Assembly: GCA_928212115.1 (NCBI GenBank)
Contig: CAKMRJ010003334.1
Location: 41,941,803-42,005,802, forward strand
Direction of reading: 5' to 3'
Length of the DNA stretch: 64,000 bases
DNA from: Lactuca virosa
Lineage: Eukaryota > Streptophyta > Magnoliopsida > Asterales > Asteraceae
The position numbers and the translations under genes were made by a program. Of the stretch, positions 45,901 through 56,200 are shown piece by piece. Under the pieces are notes generated by a model. The model was not told the origin of the DNA. It ran no database searches and saw nothing but the letters and a program-made list of their open reading frames with translations. Positions within the stretch are counted from its first letter, which is position 1. Every line of letters begins with the position of its first letter.

Positions 45901-46155
45901 GAAAAGCTAGGCCCAGTAACAATCCACATTGACAATAAGTCAGCTATTGAACTAGTAAAACATCCGGTCTTCCATGGGAGAAGCAAGCACATAGACACCC
46001 GGTTTCACTTTATCAGAGAATGCATTGAAAGGGGGGATGTTGTTGTGAGACATGTTGTAAGTCATGAACAAAAGGCTGATATCCTCACCAAACCGTTGGC
46101 AAGAATCATGTTCAAGGACATGACAGAAAAGCTTGGAATGAAGACTCTGGATTAA
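42970..46155 (+). CDS. pol: Copia pol: integrase, reverse transcriptase, RNase H
   Basis: The frame is open for over 1,050 codons. The order is the protease remainder, the GAG-pre-integrase region (LWHNRLGHVNF with Cys pair) near 43365-43500, and the integrase core with HGD, RSDRGGEF and GVVERRNR at about 43560-43880. The RT follows, with LKHKARLAAKGYVQ near 44800 and the catalytic YVDD near 45210. RNase H contains SDSNHARD and SSCEAEFMA up to about 45850. Integrase before RT defines copia. All catalytic acids are present. The first residues (up to about 42990) are not genuine, because the natural start lies upstream across the frameshift. AAGGGGGA after the stop is the polypurine tract. Confidence 0.93.
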   Translation: MVLRQWSYNHMTREEEKFREIDMTIKGYVRFGDGSKVRIEGKGAILFLCKNGEQRLLREVYYIPSLCSNIISLGQLAEGGDKILMHGAYLWIHDRTGRLLMKVTRSANRLYKIALNEIEGKCLLGSEENERSWLWHNRLGHVNFTSLRHMSETNMVRGLPCIRAPLSPCEGCLVGKQTRTSQPTEANFRATRRLELVHGDLCGPITPVTPSGKRYFLLLVDDFTRVMWIHLMNTKDETLGVFKRFRELVENETGDKIKTFRSDRGGEFVSKDFSNYCEETGLNRHYTAPYTPQQNGVVERRNRTVVEMVRTILKFKRVPETLWGEAARHAVYVLNRVSTKALENTTPYECWTGRKPNVEHLRVFGCIAHAKVMKGHLKKLEDRSKKYVYLGTEIGSKAYRLLDPNTGKICVSKNVCFEEDKGWIWENSERFKEHLGCPLVVEGYNEEAGEQVQYDAPSETWGFSEGDTPMDFFNISQQAHSENEQNPTEQAHNSPINILSSSPSNPSTPTSSTGSNTTTSESTGGGAPKRYRRLSDIYRQEDELLLTLDHEEPSSFEAAKSNVEWVKAMKSELSAIEKNKTWELVKLPQGRKPIGLKWVFKLKRDPKGNILKHKARLAAKGYVQKQGIDFEEVFAPVAHLETVRVLLALAGKNGWRVHHLDVKSAFLHGKMEEEVYVSQPEGFVKKNSTCMVYKLSKALYGLRQPPRAWNACLDKYLKQIGFRRCVHEYAVYIRKSKENVLIVGVYVDDLIVTGGNEDEVITFKKQMNQEFEMSDLGLLSYYLGIEVTQEENGINLKQIGYAKSLLKKIGMEECNGAEVPMEHKLELTKDEDGEPVNATEYRSIVGGLRYLCHTRPDIAYSVGIVSRFLQRPTKLHHQVVKRILRYVQGTLNLGLFYPQSSRKNEVIAFSDSNHARDLVDRRSTSGMVFYLNESLVTWSSQKQRCVALSSCEAEFMAATMATCQGVWLRRLIQEVTGEKLGPVTIHIDNKSAIELVKHPVFHGRSKHIDTRFHFIRECIERGDVVVRHVVSHEQKADILTKPLARIMFKDMTEKLGMKTLD

Positions 46156-46164
46156 GGGGGAATA

Positions 46165-46500
46165 TGTTGGTTTAATCCAGAGGGCATATTGGGAAATTTA
46201 TGTTTATTTAGTTGTTTGACTCTTTCAAAAGGCCATGTTGGCCATATTTCCTTTTCTTTAGGCGTAATCAAGAAGTGGGTTAGTTGCCCCAGTAGTTTAG
46301 GAAGCATTTTCCTTATATAGTTGTAGTCAATTTCCCTTTTACGAATGAGCATGAAAAAATTAGAAAAGTTGCCCCAATCTGCTCTTGTTTCAGTTCTGCA
46401 GTAAAGTGTGTAGAGTTTTGTCCCACCTGCACACACCTTTCTTGTTCTCTGTGATTACCCTTTGAATAAAGCCCATACCCTTTCTGTGCAAAAGACAATA
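46165..46500 (+). repeat. 3' LTR of the copia element
   Basis: It is identical to the 5' LTR except for one C-to-T difference, and it follows directly on the polypurine tract. Confidence 0.93.
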
Positions 46501-46974
46501 GTAAGGAGAGATTAAAGATGTGATGAAGGATAATCAATATTTTTTCTGATTACTCTAAAGTCGAGAGTATTGTGTTAGCGATATGTGAAAAGACGACCAT
46601 TCCTTTACATTGATTGGGGTTTGCGTTGACTCTACTATTTTATGATAAAAATGATCTTAAAAGTTAGCCATGGGTGGAATCCCAAGAAAATTCCAAATCT
46701 CGATAAAGAAGTTGTAGTAGGTGTATTGCAAGCATTTGAAAGAATTGCTGAATATGAAATGAAAGAGCGTGTTTTGCGAGAATAATTTGTGACTTTCCAT
46801 ATGAAATAAGAACTTTTTATTTGATGGCAACAATGCAAATGGATGCGGTGATGATGAAACCAATCGAGTCCTGGTAAGGTTCTCGTTCGGAAACCCTGAA
46901 ACTGGCAGAGGTTGCTAAAAAGGTATTCTCAAAACCTATTAACAGCTCTTCAACAAAGAGAAATTAGAGTACTT

Positions 46975-47802
46975 GGGCAAAAAGTTTGTAGTCTGAGGAC
47001 CATATCTGAAGACCTTTGTAGTAGAGGTGGACTAAACGTTTGCAGTGTGCAAGAAGAAGACTGTTTCTTTTTTAACATCTGCAGATTGCTAAAATAAACT
47101 AAAATTTAAATAAATCAATTTTTTAATCTTAAAAGATTTTCAATATTGAATTTTAAATTGTTCCACTTTTATATCATTGAAAGGTTCCTTCAAATTCATT
47201 TAAGAGATTCAATATTGGAATCATACATACAATTCGTCTTTGGTCAATATTTTTTATAAAAAAAATCATCTTTTGAACTTAGCACTTTTACGACTTTATT
47301 ATAAATATTTAACAAATCTAGATCAAATTCTATGTATTATTGTATAACCACTTTTTTATTTTATTTCTTTTATGTGACATTATATTATGATTAATATGTT
47401 TGTCTAAATTATTTTTTTGTTTTAATGACAATAAGATAGTTATGTCATTTTTTAAACAGTGTAATGGTATGAATTAACTGATATATTTGACATTTATTGT
47501 ATTTTGTTGTAGTTAAAATGATGAAATATTACCAAAAAAAGGCATTCAAACAAACAATATTAATGTTTGAAGAGGTTACAAAAAAGAGGCAGTCGAAAAA
47601 GAAAAAAAGAGACATTAAAAAAAGGGTGTTTTTTTTTGTCTAGAACATGTCTAAAGAGGTTAGGAGACTCTAGTCCATATCTGTGTCCGAAAGATGATGC
47701 GCAACCCTTTGTAGGTCTGCAGTCTTCTAAAAAACAAAAAGACTCTGCACGGCGCAAACAAAAGAGACCAAGAAGACCCGCAAACAAAAAACAAACACCA
47801 CC
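46975..47802. mobile_element. PIF/Harbinger-derived MITE inserted in the hAT relic
   Basis: The right end CAAACACCACC is followed by TTA. The left end GGCAAAAAGTTTG is decayed and its TSD reads TTG. The subterminal GTAGTCTGAGGACC and GAGGTGGACTAAACG match the ends of the Harbinger element at 28572 and the MITE at 50829. The interior of this 828-bp element is AT-rich without a gene. Confidence 0.72.
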
Positions 47803-49324
47803 TTACTCATACATTTCAAATGTGAAGAGAAACAATTTGAATTGTAAGAAGGTAGACAAGTTTTTTTTTTTTCATTCAAACATCCGTCTTCAATCACATT
47901 TTTCTAGAAGATTACGAATCAGGACCACACAAAAAGTAACTTGGAAGGTTCGAGTACAATATTAGAAAAGAGGAAATGGGAAAATTTTGAAGATGTTGAT
48001 AACGGGAAGGAATTGAAAGGGTCGAGGGTAGATTATTTTTGAGATTTGTTATGTTTTAAAGTTATTTTGACCATGTCTTTTTATCTTATCAGTTATGTAT
48101 CAAATTACTTATATTGAAATTTTGATTGCTTGATTATTAATACGAGTATAACTTTATGGAATTTTGAATATTCGGATTTTTATAAAGTATGTAGAAATTT
48201 ATATATTATTAAGGGGTACACGGTACCATGATAATTGGTGCATCATAGCGGAGGGATCCGAAATGAACCTACACCCTTGGTACTGAAATTTAAGGACATA
48301 GCGAACCTGATCCACGTTCTCGTACCAGAGCAACCCAGTTCCTGGTGACTATGCTTTGCACCAAGTGAATTAATTAGTTCCTCAATATCTGTAGGCAATG
48401 TATGATTGTCATTATCTTCTGTTGAACTGTTTATCACCTTTGCGCTTCATACAACTCCTGACTCTCATACACGATCTGGCGTCCTCTTTTTAGTAGGACT
48501 TCTATAGCAAAAACATGGGGCAGATTTGGAGACAATTTTGGGATTGTGTATTGATATTAAACTAGACTTTTGATGGTTGATAATATTAAAGGCTAACGGC
48601 TTGGATGCTTTCAGGTTCTCCAGAAATCAAAGTGTCCATGGCTTCATACCTTGCTGAACTGGCTTTGAGTACTGATGATGTAAAAATCTTGGTGGCTAGG
48701 ACCGTGGGTTCATCATTGATCGACCTCTTGAAAAGTGATAATATGCAGTCTAGAGTAGCAGCGCTCATTGCTCTAAATCAAATCTCATCTTGTGAGTCAA
48801 GTGCGAAGATCTTGGTTGACCAAGGCATACTTTCGCCTCTTATCAAAGGTCTTTTTTCAGGCTCAAAGCAGCTCCCTATGCAATTCAAAGAAATCTCTGC
48901 TACAATACTTGCAAACATAGCGAGCTCCGACTGTGACTTTGACTCTATCCCAGTGGGTCCCAACCACCAGACCCTTGTGTCTGAAGACATACTTCACAAC
49001 TATCTTCATTTGATCAACAACACTGGACCAGCAATGGAATGCAAGCTTCTACATGTTCTTGTTGGACTCACTAGCTCCCCCGTTACTAAAGCTGGCGTTG
49101 TGTCAGCAATTAAAAGCTCGGGTGCCATTAACGGTTTGGTTACGTTTATTGAAGCCCCACAGCAAGATCTCCGCATGACTTCAATAAAACTTCTCCAGAA
49201 TCTTTCTCCAAACATGGGTCAAGAACTAGCTACTTCTTTACGCATGACGCCTGGTCTTCTTAGCAGTTTAATTAAAGTAGTTGTGAAAAACATAACATGT
49301 ACGGAAGAACAAGCTGCAGCTGTT

Positions 49325-49918
49325 GGGCTTCTAGCAGATCTTTTGGAAAGAGATATCGGACTCACACGACAAATTCTAGAAGAAGGTGTGTTTGAAATGG
49401 TGATTTCAAGAATCAGAATGGTTCATCAAGAAGATCCTAGAGGAAGCCATTTTGTAACACCATATTTAGAAGGGCTCTTGCGTGTCCTCTCGACGTTAAC
49501 ATTTATGTTACCCGATGAACCGAACGTTGTTTCTTTATGTCGTGATCATGATCTTGTGGGGTTATTTGTTGACCTTCTTCAGGTCAACAGGCTTGACAAT
49601 GTGCAAATGGTTTCAGCTTTTGGGCTTCTAGCAGATCTTTTGGAAAGAGATATCGGATTCACACGACAAATGCTAGAAGAAGGCGCGTTTGAAATGGTGA
49701 TTTCAAGAATCAGAATGGTTCATCAAGGAGATCCTAGAGGAAGCCGTTTTGTAACACCGTATTTAGAAGAGCTCACACGTGTCCTTTCGAGGTTAACATT
49801 CATGTTACCCGATGAACCGAAAGCTGTTTCTTTATGTCGTGAGCATGATCTTGCAGGGTTATTTGTTGACCTTCTTCAGGTCAACGGGATAGACAATGTG
49901 CAAATGGTTTCAGCTTTT
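49325..49918 (+). repeat. In-frame 297-bp tandem duplication in the U-box gene
   Basis: GGGCTTCTAGCAGATCTTTT begins at 49325 and again at 49622. The two 99-codon copies are highly similar, e.g. FEMVISRIRMVHQ in each, with a handful of amino-acid differences. The duplication adds about two armadillo repeats relative to the PUB44 family layout as I know it. Confidence 0.9.
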
Positions 49919-50495
49919 GCTTTGGAGAATTTATCTCGACAATCCAAAATCCTAAGCAAACTCCCCGAAATGCCAATCTTTCACTATTTCAGCAAACAAA
50001 CAGTGGTGACTGGATTGTGTCAGGTTCACCGTGGAGTGTGTTCACAAAGGGATACTTTCTGTCTATTACAAGGTCCAGCTTTGCCAAAACTTGTGGCACT
50101 CTTAGATCACACAAATGAGAAGGTAACTGAAGCATCATTAGCTGCATTGTCAACTTTACTAGATGATGGGGTCAATATAGAAGGAGGGGTGGCTGTCTTA
50201 TGTGAGGTGGAAGGAATCAAGCCGATTATGGATATTTTGCTTGAAAAAACAAACAGATAATTTATGGAGAAGAGCTGTTTGGGTGGTGGAAAGACTTTTA
50301 CGGACAGAAGATATAGCGTATGATGTTTCGGGTGATCTTAATGTTAGCACAGCACTTGTACAGGCGTTCCAACATGGTGACTATCAAACACGCCAAACTG
50401 CAGAACGTGCCCTGAAACATGTTGACAAGATACCAAATTTCTCGAGCTTATTTGTTCATCTTCTTAACACACCAAATCTACAAGGCTATAGATAA

Positions 50496-50825
50496 TCCAT
50501 GGAGAAGACTTAATAGTTTACACCAAATGATTTTTAAATAATAGCTACCGATTGTAATGAGTTTTCATGCATTGAACAAATAGGTTAATTGCTTATTTAT
50601 GCAACAACGTTTCACCTTTTTCTAATTTATGCATCAATGTTGTTTTTGATATAAAATTTGAAACGGACAAAATCCTGCGACGAGTTAATCTGAAACCTTC
50701 TTAACCAGTTACCAATTTGTTAATTTTTCTTTTAAATGCTTACTTGGATAATCCACGCGTATAAAAAGTCCATGTCACTTCTCCCTCCTAGTTCATGCGG
50801 TTTGTTGAGGTATACAGTTAAAAAC
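50496..50825. other. 3' flank of the U-box gene
   Basis: About 330 bp of AT-rich sequence. No gene or clear terminator was seen before the MITE at 50829. Confidence 0.5.
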
Positions 50826-50828
50826 TAA

Positions 50829-51744
50829 GGTGCTGTTTGTTTTTTCTGAGACAATATGTCTGCAGTCTGCGGACACATCTGTAGACCTCTGCAGTAGAAG
50901 AGGTGGACCAAACGTCTGCAGTCTGAAAAAAGAAAATTGTTTGTTTTTTAACATCTGCGGGCTACTAAAATAAACTGAAATCTAAATAAATTGATTTTTT
51001 TTAAACTTCAAAGTGATTGTTTAATATTTTTATGACTTTGTTATAAATAATTAACAAATCTAGATCAACTTTTATGTATTATTGTATAAAAAATAAAAAT
51101 AAAAATTGTATGAATTAACATATATATTTGATAAAAACCAACAACTTTGGTTGCAAAGTTATAACTAAACATTATAATTAGGGATCAAAGAATTTGATAC
51201 ATAAATGGATGGAAATAAACTTCGATTTTTTCAATTAAATTCATTAAAAACGTACTATAAATATTTTCTCGAGAAATTGATGATACTGTATTAAATAATG
51301 TTTTACAAAATTTGGCAAAAAAATATAAGAATATATATTATGATTTTTTTTCATATTTATATAAACAACTTCAACGACTATTATTGTAATAAATATTTAT
51401 TTATAAATTTGTCAAAAATATCATGTTTGTATCGTCGAACGTTTTTTTTAAGTTTTGTAATTTTTTTTTCAAATTGTTTATCATTAAAAAAGTTGGAAAA
51501 AATATAAATTAAAAAAAAAAACTTAAAAAAAATAAAGATATATGTGTTTTTTTAGGCTAGAAGATGTCTAAAGATGTTAGAAGACTCTGGTCCACATCTG
51601 CGCCAAGAAGAGGGCGCGCATACATTTTTAGGTCTGCAGTCTTCAAAAAAACAAACAGTCTGCGAAGGCTAATATCTGCGCGTGGTCTGCGCGGCGCAGA
51701 CAGAAGAGGCCACGTAGATCTGCAGACAAAAAACAAACACCACC
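50829..51744. mobile_element. PIF/Harbinger-derived MITE with TAA target duplication
   Basis: The left end GGTGCTGTTTGTTTTTTCTG and inward-read right end GGTGGTGTTTGTTTTTTG are flanked by TAA at 50826-50828 and 51745-51747. The left 95 bp match the inverted right end of the Harbinger element at 28572-32494 closely, including GTCTGCAGTCTGCGGAC and GAGGTGGACCAAACGTCTGC. The element is a 916-bp deletion derivative without a gene. Confidence 0.85.
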
Positions 51745-51747
51745 TAA

Positions 51748-52900
51748 GCCTCTTTGACTTCTTTCATACTTTGAAGATCGATTTGGGTCAACATTCTAGT
51801 GATCTCATGATTCAAATGATAGGGCAGCATTACAAATCAAACTTGTTAAAGGTAATTGTTTTCGTGTCCGATACTTTTTGCTGTGGTTTCGATCTTCATA
51901 CCACCAATTTCTTAATTTTACGAATGGCATCATTCTCTTCTTGGTCAAAATGTATTTCAGCTGAGTTACACCTTAAGATGGTGTTTGAGAAGAAGGCTAT
52001 GGGTTATGCATTCCTTAAGCTTAAGTTGTTGGTTAATCTTCAACAAAGAAACAATATTTATGTATACTAACACTAATACATATCATTATTCATTCAACTA
52101 TTTTATTCGCACATGATTTAAAAAGACAAAAAAAAAAAGAACTTACTTGGTTCTTAACCTGATAACGCAAGATCAGAGCTATATTCTAGATACAAATACC
52201 CTCTAAGATCCAGGAACTCATCATATAACTTTACCAATTGGTACATACTGGAGCTACTAGGCTGATTTACTTAAGAATATGAGATATTACAAATTTCATT
52301 GTTGAAAGAAACAATCATATATAATGTAGTTTCAATTGGAAATTTAATTGTAATTTACCTGTACAACATGTCGACAATAGATTTAAAAAAAAAGGGTAGA
52401 CCATAAATGTATCACCTTCTCAATTTAAATATTAAGCTAATAATAAAACTAACATTATTATATATTTGTTTAAATTAAGTATTCTCCTCGTTAAATCCGT
52501 TAAATCGAAAACAGCAACACCTAATAAGTACTAATTTGTGTACCATGGGGTAGGAATTTGATTTGGAACTATAGCTTGGGCTGAAAATCCATTGTATTGT
52601 ACCATGTAATTCAAACTTCTTGTCGTTTTCAATTGAAGTCTAGCTGTTAAAAAAAAAAAACTAATTTGTGACTTGTCTGTCTAAATTTATTAAGCACTTA
52701 TTTGTATGGAATATACAAATTATGAATCCTATCTTTATTATCTTAAATCATTGCAACACCATGCATATTGCTAAATCACCCAGTATTCCGTTTGTCAATT
52801 CCTGCATGTTATCGTGATTCGTGACTTTCAGTGTGTGGGCGTGTGATTAATAATCTTATCACAAGAAACCGTCCCCACACAAGGGTAGTAGTATAATTGC
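51748..52900. other. Intergenic DNA upstream of the tandem kinase gene
   Basis: No gene is supported. An open frame from 51564 to 52070 starts inside the MITE and shows no domain. The sequence is AT-rich and non-repetitive within this window. Confidence 0.5.
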
Positions 52901-53241
52901 ATGATTGACTATATATACCGTGTTGACTGAAGGGGTAGACAGATGATGTGAATTTTGCCACATCTTCAGTTTCGCCACATGTCTTCATTAACGACTACAT
53001 GGACTAGATGATGTGAAGTTCGTTGATGGGAGTGACACATGCAGTGACTCAATCGTTGAATAGTAAATAACACTGACCAATTTGTCAATTAAAAGCAACA
53101 TAAATTAATATATGGGTCCATCGATGATAACCATTGTGCTGACTTCTTCAATAGTCATTAAACCCTTGGAACTATATCATCTCAATCTCTAAACTCTAAC
53201 GATCTTTTTGCATTACAGACTGATCCATATCTCCAAGAACC
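52901..53241 (+). promoter_or_regulatory. Putative promoter of the tandem kinase gene with W-box cores
   Basis: TTGACT occurs at 52905 and 52923, flanking a TATATATA stretch at about 52911. TTGAC is the core bound by WRKY factors, so stress or pathogen control is plausible. Position about 330 bp before the start codon is reasonable, but the transcription start is unknown. Confidence 0.4.
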
Positions 53242-56200
53242 ATGAACTTTTCTACAGCTCTTATATTTCTCCTTACTGTATTGGATATTCTTGTTTATTA
53301 TTTACAGAAACAACACGAGGAAGACAATGATGAGCATAAGAAATCATCCCTGTCATCATCATCGGATCAACAACGATCCCTACACGAAGAAGAACATGAT
53401 CAGAGGAAGGATTTATCTTCATCATGGCTACTGGATAAAAGATGTCGATGTTTTTCACTTGCTGAAATCAAATTGGCCACCAATGATTTTGATGATGCGT
53501 TTGTAATCGGAAAGGGCGGGTTCGGGAAGGTATACAAAGGTAAGATTGACTTCGGGGAAGAAGGAATTGATGTTGCTATTAAGAGGTTGAATCTTGACTC
53601 CAATCAAGGAGTAACCGAGTTCAAGGCAGAGATTGAAATGCTTTCCAAGTTTCGCCATAGTCACATCGTCTCTCTTTTAGGATACCATGAAGGATCCGAT
53701 AAAAGAGAAATGATCATTGTTTATGAATACATGCCTAATGGAAGTCTTGAGGATCATTTGCACAAAAGAAAAGTTAACGGAAGTAATTCCTCTCTTCTGA
53801 CATGGGTCCAAAGGCTCCAAATCTGCATAGGTGCTGCTCGTGGTTTGGACTACCTTCATTCGGGTACAGGTGTCAAATCCAGAGTTATACACCGTGACAT
53901 CAAGAGCTCAAACATCTTGTTGGACGAGAATTTAGCAGCTAAAGTTTCCGACTTCGGGTTGTCCAGGATTGGTCCAGCAAATCTGGTGGGGACCACTAAT
54001 GTTTATACTGATCAGATAAAAGGCACATTTGGGTACATGGATGCTGAGTATTTTTCAACTCGTAGACTGACACGAAAGTCTGATGTGTATGCATTTGGTG
54101 TGGTGTTATTGGAAGTGTTATGTGGTAGGCCTGCTCTAGACTTTACATTAGATGAGCAGCAACATAGTCTAGCTGTATGGGCTAAAAACTGCATCAAAGA
54201 AGGTAAGATTGATCAAATCATTGATCCATGTTTAAAGGGACAAACAACAGGTAATTGTGTGAAGGAATTTGGGAGGATTGCATATGAATGTGTTCTTACT
54301 CGTTCAAAGGATCGACCTACAATGAGTCAGGTGGTAGCTAGGCTTGAGTTTGTGTTAGCATGGACACTGCAAAGTGGGTCCAGTGCTCGTGATCGGAAAC
54401 AAATTGGAAGAGCCATGTTTATTGAGAAGGCATGGTCATTGTTCTTGATTAAATCTCCAAGTAAGTTCAAAGTTCAAACTTTTTTATGTACTTTTAATTT
54501 ATCTTTTTCTTAAATTCTCTTTGTGGATGTTGATTATTGTTTCAGAAAGTCGTATGAGTTCTCCTACAAAGAAACTAGGACAAAGCATTAACAAGAAGAA
54601 AGGTGTTGAAAATGCTTCTCAGAAGGTGTTACTACCTACTGCAAACACAAAGATACCAATCTTGAAAATGTTCAAATTTTCTGAGCTACAAAGTGCCACA
54701 AGAAATTTCAAGCAGGAGATGTTTCTTGGAGAGGGTGGTTATGGGAAGGTTTTCAAAGGGTGGTTGGACAGTGTAACATTTGCCCCAAGGAAGGCTGGTG
54801 GTGGGCTTGCTGTGGCCATTAAGAGATCCAGCCCCAACAGGACTCAAGGTCTTAATGAGTGGCAGGTTTGTTGAGCTTTTTTCATCTAACAGTATTTGTT
54901 TGTGTTTCTTTAAAATATACTCTGTGAAAACTCATTAGATGATGTTTTCTTACATACTTAGATAATTGAACAAACATATTTATTTGATGATTCATCAATA
55001 CACTATCTCTAACGCCAGTAGGAACATATCCATGTAACATATTCTTTATGGACTGCAAAACGGTAGTGAAAATCAAAATGTTAATTTTGTGTGTTTTCAT
55101 AACAGGCAGAAGTGAAATTCTTGGGAACATTTAGCCACCCAAACATTGTTAAACTCTTTGGATATTGCTGGGAAAACAAGGAGTTTCTTCTTGTTTATGA
55201 GTTTATGCAAAAAGGAAGTTTAGATATGCAACTCTTCAGAGGTAAGTGTTTAAAACTTCTATCTTTAAGTATATAAACAGTATATTAATTTCTGTTTTAA
55301 ATTGGATTTTTCAGAAGGTGTAGAACCTCTTCCATGGGACACAAGGATTAAAATAGCCACAGGAGCAGCTCAAGGCCTTGCTTTCTTGCACACTACAGAA
55401 AATAATGTCATTTGCAGGGATGTGAAGTCCTCAAATATTTTACTAGATGGGGTAAGTAAAAAACCAATCAAATTTCATGTTTCAATGTTCAGTATCTTAC
55501 TTTAAATCTTTATCATATCAATATTCCTACATCTAAATACATTTCAGGAGTTCAATGCAAAGCTCTCGGATTTTGGACTTGCAAAGTCAGGTCCTGTCAA
55601 AGGAGAGTCTCATGTCTCAACAGACATAGCAGGCACCTATGGCTACATGGCTCCTGAGTATATCGCCACTGGTGAGTTTATAAAAATGGTGTTGTTATAT
55701 ATCTCATTGTCAGAAAGATTTATAAGATAGTTTATAAAAATGGTGTTCTTTTGCAAATTGAAATTACAGGTCGTTTATATGTGAAGAGTGATGTTTATGG
55801 TTTTGGGGTGGTGATGTTGGAGATCATAACAGGGTTACGAGCATCTGATTATAATCAAGATGGCATGAAGCAAAACTTGGTGGAATGGGCTACACCTTTT
55901 TTAACTGATATAAAGAAATTGGAGAAAATTATGGATCCACGTTTGGGACAAAACTACCCTTCAGAAGGTGCAAGTAAAGCAGCTGAGCTCATACTAAGTT
56001 GCCTTGATTTGGATCCTAAAAACCGGCCTTCCATGGAGGAAGTTGTATTGGGTTTGCAAGTTATTGGTTCGGTCAAAATGGAACCAGGGCGGTCAACGGG
56101 TAGCACCAGGGGTTCGATGAGCCCATGTAGCGAACAAAGTTGCCTTTGGTCTCCCCTTCGTGGAAAGCAAGGGAGGGCAGTTTGGTCAATGAGCACTCGG

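Larger units (their letters stand above)
41492..46500 (+). mobile_element. Ty1/copia LTR retrotransposon, very recent insertion
   Basis: LTRs of 336 bp (41492-41827 and 46165-46500) differ at one base, C versus T in GAAAAAATCAG. The TSD GTAAG is exact at 41487-41491 and 46501-46505. The LTRs begin TGTTGG and end ACAATA, so the usual CA end is altered. The primer site matches initiator tRNA-Met. Gag and a long pol frame are present, separated by a stop and a frameshift near the protease. It lies in the U-box gene intron on the same strand. Confidence 0.95.
41430..48020 (+). pseudogene. Second hAT transposase relic, plus strand, split by copia and a MITE
   Basis: The segments 41430-41491, 46506-46974 and 47806-48020 match the relic at 40390-41100 in inverted orientation. 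Shared points are AAAATGGGAGAAATA before the copia insertion, GTAGTAGGTGTATTGCAAGC near 46710 and TYSYISNVKRNNLNCKK after the MITE. Stops are frequent. Removing the copia element and the MITE, with their TSDs, restores the homology. Confidence 0.7.
39765..48614 (+). other. Intron 2 of the U-box gene (8.85 kb), filled with transposons
   Basis: It runs from GTACTTTGC to TTTCAG and joins GAA-G to GT-TCT in phase. The stretch 39765-40390 shows nothing recognisable. The stretch 48020-48614 likewise holds no gene. Between these lie two opposed hAT relics, a copia element and a Harbinger-type MITE. Without the insertions the intron would be about 3 kb. Confidence 0.75.
38812..50495 (+). pseudogene. 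PUB44-like: U-box/ARM-repeat E3 ubiquitin ligase, PUB44/SAUL1-like, two frameshifts
   Basis: The exons are 38812-39355, 39455-39764 and 48615-50495, in phase at both introns. The U-box lies at about residues 27-100, with YNAFICRFTKQIMRDPVTLENGQTFER split over two hydrophobic cores. Armadillo-type repeats fill the rest, e.g. ISLLFELSKSEAMCEKIGS. The C-terminus KHVDKIPNFSSLF matches the PUB43/44 group, whose members ubiquitinate targets at the plasma membrane and act in senescence and immunity. One extra base at 39092-39097 (GAAGTAATGG) stops the U-box frame. A second indel in the A run near 50240 shifts the last 80 residues. Exon 3 carries a 297-bp in-frame duplication. It is probably a pseudogene; sequencing error at two sites is the alternative. 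Confidence 0.8.

Noticed and set aside
51564..52070. 168-codon frame after the U-box gene
   Set aside because: It begins inside the Harbinger MITE and its composition changes at the MITE end, so it is a chance frame.
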